Assembly (NCBI GenBank): GCA_905221065.1
Contig: CAJNBS010000008.1
Span: 1-64,000 of the forward strand
Length of the DNA: 64,000 nucleotides
Source: a bacterium
GTDB taxonomy: Bacteria > Bacillota > Bacilli > Lactobacillales > Streptococcaceae
Reading direction: 5' to 3'
A program made the translations under genes and the position numbers. Of this stretch, positions 57,980 through 64,000 are shown in pieces. Positions within the stretch are counted from its first letter, which is position 1; every line of letters begins with the position of its first letter. The notes under the pieces were generated by a model. The model was given only the letters and a program-made list of their open reading frames with translations, was not told the origin of the DNA and ran no database searches.

Positions 57980-59611
57980 ATGTCCATTAATTGGCAGGAA
58001 ATTTTATTTCACTTTTTAGGTGGTCTGGGACTATTCTTATATAGTATCAAGACCATGGGAGACGGATTGCAACAAGCTGCTGGAGATCGACTTCGTTTTT
58101 ACATTGACAAGTACACTAGCAATCCCTTTCTAGGTGTTCTAGTCGGGATTGTCGTAACTGCCCTGATTCAGTCAAGTACAGGGGTTACAGTTATCACGGT
58201 TGGACTGGTCAGCGCTAGTCTTCTCACTCTTAGACAGGCTATCGGAATTATCATGGGAGCCAACATCGGAACCACCGTTACTTCCTTTATCATTGGTTTC
58301 AAACTAGGCGAGTATGCTTTACCCCTGATTTTCCTTGGAACCATGTTCCTCTTCTTTACAAAAAACAGAACAGCAAACAATATCGGGCGCATCCTGTTTG
58401 GTGTGGGGGGAATCTTCTACGCCCTCAACCTCATCAGTGCCGGTATGAGTCCGCTTAAAGATTTACCACAATTCAAGGAATATATGGTAACCTTGGGACA
58501 AAATCCTATTTTAGGAGTAGTAGCCGGTGCAGTGATTACCGTTCTCATCCAGGCCTCTTCTGCGACAATCGGGATTTTGCAAGGGCTCTATGCAGGTGGC
58601 TTCCTTGACCTTAAAGGTTCTCTACCAGTTCTCTTCGGGGATAATATCGGGACAACTTTAACAGTCATCATCGCGGCAGCAGGAGCCAATGTCTCTGCGA
58701 AACGAGTTGCTGCAACACACGTCACCTTTAACGTATTAGGAACTATTCTTTGCTTAATCTTATTAGGCCCCTTCACTGCTATGATTGAGTACTTCCAAAC
58801 ACTCCTTCACCTCTCACCTGAGATGACCATCGCCTTCTCGCACGGTGCCTTTAACGTAAGTAATACTATTGTACAATTTCCATTCATCGGAGCCTTGGCT
58901 TACTTTGTAACCAAGCTCATCCCTGGTGAAGATGAAGTTGTCAAGTACGAGCCGCTTTACCTTGATGAGCATTTGATTAAACAAGCTCCATCAATCGCTC
59001 TCGGAAATGCGAAAAAAGAACTCCTTCACTTAGGAAATTATGCTTCTAAAGCCTTTGACCTTTCATACAACTACATCATTGACCTCAATGAAAAAGTTGC
59101 TGAAAAAGGCCACAAGACGGAAGAAGCCATCAATACTATTGATGAAAAATTGACTCGTTACCTCATTACTCTTTCAAGTGAAGCTCTTAGTCAGAAAGAA
59201 AGTGAAGTGCTCACCAATATCCTTGATTCATCCCGTGATTTGGAACGGATTGGGGATCACGCAGAAGCCCTAATCAATCTGACTGACTACCTTCAACGTA
59301 AAAATGTTGAGTTCTCTGAAGCTGCTTTGCAGGAATTGGCTGATATCTATCAAAAAACCACTGGCTTTATCAAGGACGCCCTTGATAGCGTGGAAAACAA
59401 TGATATCGAAAAAGCTCAAAGTCTGATTGAACGTCATAAAGAAATCAACAATATGGAACGTGTTCTCAGAAAGACCCACATCAAACGCCTCAACAAGGGC
59501 GAGTGTTCAACACAAGCTGGGGTCAACTTTATCGATATTGTTTCCCACTACACTCGTGTATCAGACCACGCTATGAATTTAGCTGAAAAGGTCATTGCTG
59601 AACAAATCTAA
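57980..59611 (+). CDS. Na/Pi cotransporter family protein (NptA/YjbB-like)
   Basis: A 543-aa membrane transporter. The two Na_Pi_cotrans repeats carry the QSSTGVTVITVGLV and QASSATIGILQGLY motifs; glycine-rich helices (LLGLFLYSI..) surround them. The C-terminal ~200 residues form PhoU-like helical repeats (LGNYASKAFDLSYNYII, RDLERIGDHAEALINL), suggesting phosphate sensing or regulation. Single gene with GGAGG ribosome site and its own promoter. Confidence 0.9.
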   Translation: MSINWQEILFHFLGGLGLFLYSIKTMGDGLQQAAGDRLRFYIDKYTSNPFLGVLVGIVVTALIQSSTGVTVITVGLVSASLLTLRQAIGIIMGANIGTTVTSFIIGFKLGEYALPLIFLGTMFLFFTKNRTANNIGRILFGVGGIFYALNLISAGMSPLKDLPQFKEYMVTLGQNPILGVVAGAVITVLIQASSATIGILQGLYAGGFLDLKGSLPVLFGDNIGTTLTVIIAAAGANVSAKRVAATHVTFNVLGTILCLILLGPFTAMIEYFQTLLHLSPEMTIAFSHGAFNVSNTIVQFPFIGALAYFVTKLIPGEDEVVKYEPLYLDEHLIKQAPSIALGNAKKELLHLGNYASKAFDLSYNYIIDLNEKVAEKGHKTEEAINTIDEKLTRYLITLSSEALSQKESEVLTNILDSSRDLERIGDHAEALINLTDYLQRKNVEFSEAALQELADIYQKTTGFIKDALDSVENNDIEKAQSLIERHKEINNMERVLRKTHIKRLNKGECSTQAGVNFIDIVSHYTRVSDHAMNLAEKVIAEQI

Positions 59612-59617
59612 GAACCA

Positions 59618-59650
59618 AGAAGCTATCCTGAATGGGATGGCTTTTTCTTC
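59618..59650 (+). terminator. Terminator of the Na/Pi gene
   Basis: AAGCTATCC and GGATGGCTT pair around a 6-base loop, followed by TTTTTC. Confidence 0.8.
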
Positions 59651-59682
59651 TCCTCATCAAGAATAGGGTTTTTCCATATAGA

Positions 59683-59720
59683 AAAAATGCTTTGATTCAC
59701 AATGGAATCAAAGCATTTTA
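59683..59720 (-). terminator. Terminator of the immunity-like gene
   Basis: AAAATGCTTTGATTC pairs with GAATCAAAGCATTTT on the minus strand, overlapping the stop of the 98-aa gene; T/A tracts follow. Confidence 0.8.
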
Positions 59721-60004
59721 AAGAGCTCCCCATACATAAGCGCAGAAGCTGCAGTTCCCCTATACTTGGCTTCTTCTCTTTTGATAAAGCGAGCCAAATT
59801 GAGCAACTCAGGTGCTGGATGTTTGGGATTCTTGAGCAATTCACGATTGACTAGTCCTGAGAGACGGACTGCCAGCAATTGCTCATTTGTAGTAGGTAGT
59901 TTTTTAGCAGTCTCTAGGAGAGCAGCAACTAAATCTTCACTCAAATCATGGCGAGCATGATTGTAGAGTTCTCTTATAAGGCTTTCTAGGTTTGGTTCTA
60001 CCAT
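59708..60004 (-). CDS. Bacteriocin immunity-like protein (EntA-immunity family?)
   Basis: A 98-aa all-helical soluble protein (LESLIRELYNHARHDLSEDLVAALLETAKKL, then LLAVRLSGLVNRELL). Size and helical pattern match the enterocin-A immunity fold, which gives self-protection against class IIa-type bacteriocins. No bacteriocin gene is adjacent. ATG at 60004 (MVEPNLE) follows GGAGG at 8 bases; an upstream GTG overlaps the ribosome site. It lies 20 bp after pepA. Confidence 0.65.
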   Translation of the reverse strand: MVEPNLESLIRELYNHARHDLSEDLVAALLETAKKLPTTNEQLLAVRLSGLVNRELLKNPKHPAPELLNLARFIKREEAKYRGTAASALMYGELFKML

Positions 60005-60024
60005 CCCTACCACCTCCCTTATGT

Positions 60025-61089
60025 TTAATAATTTTTAATCAAATCAATCGTTGAACGATCCAATTTTTTCACCAAGGCTTGCAAGAATGCTTGAGCTTCT
60101 AGGAAGTCATCCATAGCGTAGAGGGTTTGGTGAGAGTGGATATAACGAGCGCAGACACCAATAGTTGTAGAAGGAACACCTCCATTTTTCAGATGGGCTG
60201 CGCCAGCGTCTGTTCCGCCTTTACCACAGTAGTATTGGTACTTGATACCAGCTTCTTCAGCTGTTGTCAAAAGGAAATCCTTCATTCCTGGGAGAAGCAA
60301 GTGACCTGGGTCGTAGAAACGAACCAAGGTTCCATCTCCAATCTTGCCTTGACCACCATAGACATCACCTGCTGGTGAGCAATCAACTGCGAGGAAGACT
60401 TCTGGGTCAAACTTGGTTGTGGAAGTATGAGCACCACGCAGACCAACCTCTTCTTGGACGTTAGAACCAAGATAGAGTTCATTTCCGAGTTTTTGACCTG
60501 ATAAAGCTTCAGCTAGCTCGCTTACCATGAGAACACCGTAGCGATTATCCCAAGCTTTTGAGATGATATTTTTTTCATTGGCTGTCAAGATTGCAGAACT
60601 ATCTGGGACAATGGTGTCACCAGGACGGATGCCAAAACTCTCTGCCTCAGCCTTGTCCGCGAAACCACCATCAAAAACGATATCGGCAATGGCTGGCATG
60701 GTTGGCCCACCCTTTCCACGAGTCAAATGTGGAGGAACAGAACCTGAAATCACTGGGATTTCACGACCATCACGAGTCAAGAGTTTAAAACGTTGGCTGC
60801 TGACTACCATAGGGTTCCAGCCACCGATTTCTACGACACGGAAGGTACCGTCTGGCTTGATTTCGCTAATCATAAAACCAACTTCGTCCATGTGAGAAGC
60901 GACTAGGACACGCGGTGCATCCGCAACTTCTGAATGCTTGATACCAAAAATACCACCCAAGCCATCTGTCACCACTTCATCCACATGCGGTGTCAATTTT
61001 TCACGAAGATAAGCACGGACAGGCGCTTCATGACCTGAGATCGCAGCAAGTTCTGTTACTTCTTTGATTTTTGAAAATAATGTTGTCAT
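60025..61089 (-). CDS. pepA: Glutamyl aminopeptidase PepA (M42 family)
   Basis: A 354-aa dinuclear-metal aminopeptidase removing N-terminal Glu/Asp; forms dodecamers in the cytoplasm. Motifs: VASHMDEVGFMISEI (metal His/Asp), KAWDNRYGVL, NVQEEVGLRGA (catalytic Glu pair) and the C-terminal HSHQTLYAMDD. Promoter lies in the gap to galE, transcribed divergently. Confidence 0.94.
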   Translation of the reverse strand: MTTLFSKIKEVTELAAISGHEAPVRAYLREKLTPHVDEVVTDGLGGIFGIKHSEVADAPRVLVASHMDEVGFMISEIKPDGTFRVVEIGGWNPMVVSSQRFKLLTRDGREIPVISGSVPPHLTRGKGGPTMPAIADIVFDGGFADKAEAESFGIRPGDTIVPDSSAILTANEKNIISKAWDNRYGVLMVSELAEALSGQKLGNELYLGSNVQEEVGLRGAHTSTTKFDPEVFLAVDCSPAGDVYGGQGKIGDGTLVRFYDPGHLLLPGMKDFLLTTAEEAGIKYQYYCGKGGTDAGAAHLKNGGVPSTTIGVCARYIHSHQTLYAMDDFLEAQAFLQALVKKLDRSTIDLIKNY

Positions 61090-61324
61090 TTCAGTTCCTT
61101 CTTTCTTTCATCCATTTTACCACTTTTTATAGGAGAAGGATAGCGGGAAGGTGGATTTCTAAATTAGTATCGTATTCTTGCTGTGTCTTAGAAAAAATCG
61201 TATTCTCTGCATGTGAGGTGAAATCTAAGAACTATTCCAAGACCAACAAAACCATTAATTTCCAAATAAAAAAACAATTCAATGCTATATTTGTTCCGTT
61301 TTTCATGAAATTTACAGAAAATAG

Positions 61325-61353
61325 TTGACTTTTCCTTCCTCTTTCTTTAAAAT
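61325..61353 (+). promoter_or_regulatory. galE promoter
   Basis: TTGACT, 17-bp spacer and TAAAAT on the plus strand, 28 bases before galE. Confidence 0.8.
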
Positions 61354-61381
61354 AGTACAAAACTAGGAAAAGGAAAAATTC

Positions 61382-62380
61382 ATGACCAAAACAATTCTTG
61401 TTACAGGTGGAGCTGGCTATATTGGCTCCCATACCGTTAAAGCTCTTTTAAATGCTGGCTATCAGGTGCATGTACTCGATAATCTCTCTACAGGAAATCG
61501 TGCAGCTGTGGATAGTCGTGCTAGCTTTAAACAACTGGATGTTTATGATGCTAGTGCCCTAAAAGCTTACTTGGAAGAAAATCAAATTGATGCTGTTCTT
61601 CATTGTGCAGGTGAAATTGTCGTGAGCGAAAGTATTGAAAATCCAAGCAAATACTTCACTGCCAATGTTGCTGGTATGAACCAAGTTCTCAAAGTCCTAT
61701 CTGAAGTTGGCATTCAAAAAATCATGTTCTCTTCAACTGCTTCTCTCTATGGTAATAACTGTATTGACAAGCCAGCAACTGAAGATACCTTGCTCGACCC
61801 TGTCAACCCTTATGCAGAGACAAAACTGATGGGTGAACGAATGATTTACTGGATGGCCAATCGCTACGACTGGAAATATGTCATTTTCCGTTACTTTAAT
61901 GTAGCTGGGGCTGAAATGGATGCTTCAAACGGGTTGCGTGTAAAAAATCCAACTCATATCATTCCCAACATCAACAAGACCGCATTGGGACAAAATGATA
62001 GCCTAAAAATATTTGGAGATGACTACGATACACGTGACGGTTCATGTATTCGGGATTACATTCATGTCTTAGACCTTGCACAAGCCCACGTTAAAGGGAT
62101 GAATTACCTCTTTCAAGAAAACAGTTCTTCTCAAATCTTTAACTTAGGAACTGAAAAAGGCTATACTGTCAAAGAAATCTTTAAAACTGCTGAAGAATTG
62201 CTGGATCAAAAAATCCCACACGAGATTGTTGCTCGTCGTGCAGGTGACCCAGCCAGCGTCCTAGCAGATGCATCAAAAGCTAAACAATATCTTGACTGGA
62301 AGGCTAGCTACTCCCTAGAAGATATTATTTTATCTGATTATCGTTGGCGTGTGAAAGAGGGGAAAAACATTTTGGAATAA
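61382..62380 (+). CDS. galE: UDP-glucose 4-epimerase
   Basis: Interconverts UDP-glucose and UDP-galactose; 332 aa with GGAGYIGSHT (NAD site), the catalytic SST/YAETK (SSTASLYG and NPYAETKLMGER) and YDTRDGSCIRDYIHV. Supplies galactosyl groups for capsule or teichoic-type polymers and enters galactose metabolism. Single gene between divergent pepA and the piu operon. Confidence 0.95.
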   Translation: MTKTILVTGGAGYIGSHTVKALLNAGYQVHVLDNLSTGNRAAVDSRASFKQLDVYDASALKAYLEENQIDAVLHCAGEIVVSESIENPSKYFTANVAGMNQVLKVLSEVGIQKIMFSSTASLYGNNCIDKPATEDTLLDPVNPYAETKLMGERMIYWMANRYDWKYVIFRYFNVAGAEMDASNGLRVKNPTHIIPNINKTALGQNDSLKIFGDDYDTRDGSCIRDYIHVLDLAQAHVKGMNYLFQENSSSQIFNLGTEKGYTVKEIFKTAEELLDQKIPHEIVARRAGDPASVLADASKAKQYLDWKASYSLEDIILSDYRWRVKEGKNILE

Positions 62381-62385
62381 GAAAG

Positions 62386-62420
62386 CAGAGGAGAAAGTCC
62401 TGGTACTCTCTCCTTGCTTT
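62386..62420 (+). terminator. galE terminator
   Basis: AGGAGAAAGT and ACTCTCTCCT pair imperfectly, followed by TTGCTTTATT. Confidence 0.55.
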
Positions 62421-62445
62421 ATTCATTAAATTGTCAGAAAATTTA

Positions 62446-62474
62446 TTGACAGATTAAAGAAATCGTGTTACAGT
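62446..62474 (+). promoter_or_regulatory. piu operon promoter
   Basis: TTGACA, 17-bp spacer and TACAGT, about 50 bp before piuB. Confidence 0.75.
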
Positions 62475-62523
62475 AATATCCGCAGGTATCTTTCGATACC
62501 AAATCTACATGAAAGGACGGGGT

Positions 62524-63483
62524 ATGAAACTTTCTCATTATTTAATTGGCTTACTTCTACTCCTAGTCTTTCTCTCTATTAGTATTGGGACCAGTGATTT
62601 TTCATGGGGAAAGCTTTTTGCTCTGGATCATGAAACTTGGCTCCTCTTTCAAGAGTCCCGTCTTCCAAGGACGATTAGTATTCTCCTGACAGCCTCTAGT
62701 ATGAGTATGGCAGGACTTCTCATGCAGACTATTACCCAAAATCAGTTTGCTGCTCCGAGTACAGTTGGGACCACTGAAGCCGCCAAACTGGGAATGGTGT
62801 TAAGCCTCTTTGTCTTTCCGTCGGCTAGTCTGACCCAAAAGATGCTCTTTGCTTTTGTTTCATCAATCGTATTTACTCTCTTCTTCCTAGCCTTTATGAC
62901 TATTTTTACCGTAAAGGAAAGGTGGATGCTACCCTTGATTGGGATCATTTACAGCGGAATTATCGGTTCTGTGACAGAAGTTATCGCCTATCGTTTCAAT
63001 CTGGTTCAGAGTATGACTGCTTGGACCCAGGGCTCCTTCTCCATGATTCAGACCCATCAGTATGAGTGGCTCTTCTTAGGCCTCATTATCCTGATTGCCG
63101 TTTGGAAATTGTCACAAACCTTTACCATCATGAATCTAGGAAAGGAAACCAGTGAAAGTTTGGGAATTTCCTACTCCCTACTTGAAAAACTGGCCCTCTT
63201 TCTGGTTGCGCTAACGACAAGTGTCACCATGATTACCGTGGGTGGCTTGCCATTTCTCGGGGTCATCGTTCCCAATCTGGTTCGCAAGCGCTACGGAGAT
63301 AATCTGAGCCAAACCAAACTCATGGTCGTACTGGTTGGTGCCAATCTGGTTCTGGCCTGCGACATTCTCTCTCGAGTTCTGATTCGGCCCTATGAATTGT
63401 CTGTCAGTCTCTTGCTAGGAATCATTGGTAGCCTCGTCTTTATCCTACTTCTCTGGAGAGGGGGACGAAAAGATGCAGTCTAA
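62524..63483 (+). CDS. piuB: Iron-compound ABC transporter permease PiuB
   Basis: A 319-aa FecCD-type permease with 8-10 helices. Hallmarks: RLPRTISILLTASSMSMAGLLMQTITQNQFAAPSTVGTT (start of the FecCD repeat) and GGLPFLGVIVPNLVRKRYGD (ATPase coupling loop). Iron, haem or siderophore import by family; order pepA-galE-piuB matches pneumococcus from memory. ATG at 62524 follows AAAGGA; an upstream in-frame ATG is inside that site. Confidence 0.85.
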   Translation: MKLSHYLIGLLLLLVFLSISIGTSDFSWGKLFALDHETWLLFQESRLPRTISILLTASSMSMAGLLMQTITQNQFAAPSTVGTTEAAKLGMVLSLFVFPSASLTQKMLFAFVSSIVFTLFFLAFMTIFTVKERWMLPLIGIIYSGIIGSVTEVIAYRFNLVQSMTAWTQGSFSMIQTHQYEWLFLGLIILIAVWKLSQTFTIMNLGKETSESLGISYSLLEKLALFLVALTTSVTMITVGGLPFLGVIVPNLVRKRYGDNLSQTKLMVVLVGANLVLACDILSRVLIRPYELSVSLLLGIIGSLVFILLLWRGGRKDAV

Positions 63484-64000
63484 AAGCAAACATAGCAAAC
63501 TCTTCTACCTGCTCATTATTCTGGCTATCGGAGCTTGTCTGCTCTACTTTTGGCCCACCACCCATCTAACTGCCTTTGCCTGGAAGCTACGTTCCCAAAA
63601 AATCATCGTTTATCTCTTGGTAGCCATCGCGACTGGGATTTCGACCATTAGTTTTCAAACCCTGACGGAAAATCGCTTTCTGACGCCAAGTATTTTGGGA
63701 ATCGAATCCTTCTATGTCCTACTACAAACCCTGCTACTGGTTTTTGAAAGTAAGTTTCTTCAACTTGGCAAGTCTCCTATCTTAGAATTCATAATCTTAC
63801 TTCTTGTCCAATCCCTCTTCTTTCTCGCCTTACAAGGTTACTTGAAGACACTGATGAAGCAAGACCTGGTCTTCATCCTGCTAATCTGTCTAGCCATCGG
63901 AAGTCTCTTTCGAAATATCAGTACCTTCCTTCAGGTTCTAATGGATCCAAATGAATACGATAAACTGCAAAACAGTCTCTTTGCCTCCTTTCAACATCTC
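63473..64000 (+). CDS. piuC: Second iron-compound permease PiuC, 3' truncated by window
   Basis: Open frame from ATG at 63473 to the window end (176 codons), starting MQSKSKHSKLFYLLIILAIG and overlapping piuB by 11 bp. TLTENRFLTPSILGIESFYVLLQ is the FecCD-type repeat and supports the paired permease of a heterodimer with PiuB. Confidence 0.85.
   Translation, partial: MQSKSKHSKLFYLLIILAIGACLLYFWPTTHLTAFAWKLRSQKIIVYLLVAIATGISTISFQTLTENRFLTPSILGIESFYVLLQTLLLVFESKFLQLGKSPILEFIILLLVQSLFFLALQGYLKTLMKQDLVFILLICLAIGSLFRNISTFLQVLMDPNEYDKLQNSLFASFQHL

Noticed and set aside
61090..61324. Coding potential in the pepA-galE gap
   Set aside because: Short frames on both strands lack ribosome sites and look random; the gap holds promoters only.

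Overview
The window is a low-GC Gram-positive chromosome segment, most likely a viridans streptococcus of the Streptococcus mitis/oralis/pneumoniae group. The evidence is gene content: a blp-type quorum-sensing locus (blpT-S-R-H), a choline-binding surface protein, a ComX-type cin-box in front of a short ssbB, ccrZ beside trmB, the glnRA and hrcA-grpE-dnaK-dnaJ orders, and a piu-type iron transporter. I recall these blocks as neighbours in S. pneumoniae, but here they look joined in a different overall order; species cannot be fixed without alignment.

Layout. 1-8.7 kb: a tRNA-Glu fragment, an RNA uracil methyltransferase, recX, a DUF402 protein, a RUP-like repeat, queH, groES-groEL under CIRCE control, ssbB, a short-chain dehydrogenase, ytpR, a thioredoxin-like protein and a small membrane protein. 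8.7-12.7 kb: choline-binding protein, pyrG with a CTP-sensing leader, rpoE. 12.7-15.6 kb: an A+T-rich HerA-type ATPase plus DUF4297/Cap4-like nuclease pair, probably anti-phage. 15.7-23.6 kb: valS and a disturbed T-box operon. The T-box leader, flavin reductase and GNAT gene are separated from valS by a nuclease domain fused to the GNAT, a decayed copy of the valS 5' end, a helix-hairpin-helix (HhH) protein and a RhuM protein. 23.8-29.8 kb: small membrane proteins, a DUF1858/DUF438 hemerythrin-PAS pair, a glycine-rich membrane protein operon and an SPFH/zinc-ribbon/lipoprotein cluster.

29.9-37.1 kb: the translation operon ccrZ-trmB and rimP-nusA-ylxR-L7Ae-infB-rbfA, with a small inverted-repeat element between infB and rbfA. 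37.2-43.7 kb: a reduced blp locus with regulators and immunity-type membrane proteins, but no pheromone, exporter or bacteriocin gene. 43.8-46.3 kb: an Ecs-type ABC transporter, HIT hydrolase and small protein. 46.4-52.5 kb: the heat-shock operon, with hairpin-rich non-coding blocks in three gaps and CIRCE operators on both sides of the hrcA promoter. 52.5-64 kb: a PadR/DUF2812 cluster, glnRA with its GlnR box, an exporter-like protein, pgk, a Na/Pi cotransporter, an immunity-like protein, pepA, galE and the start of the piu iron uptake operon.

The accessory interest is concentrated in the HerA/nuclease cassette and the rearranged T-box-valS locus just upstream of it, which together look like a recombination hotspot. 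Much of the rest is conserved housekeeping with readable regulatory sites.
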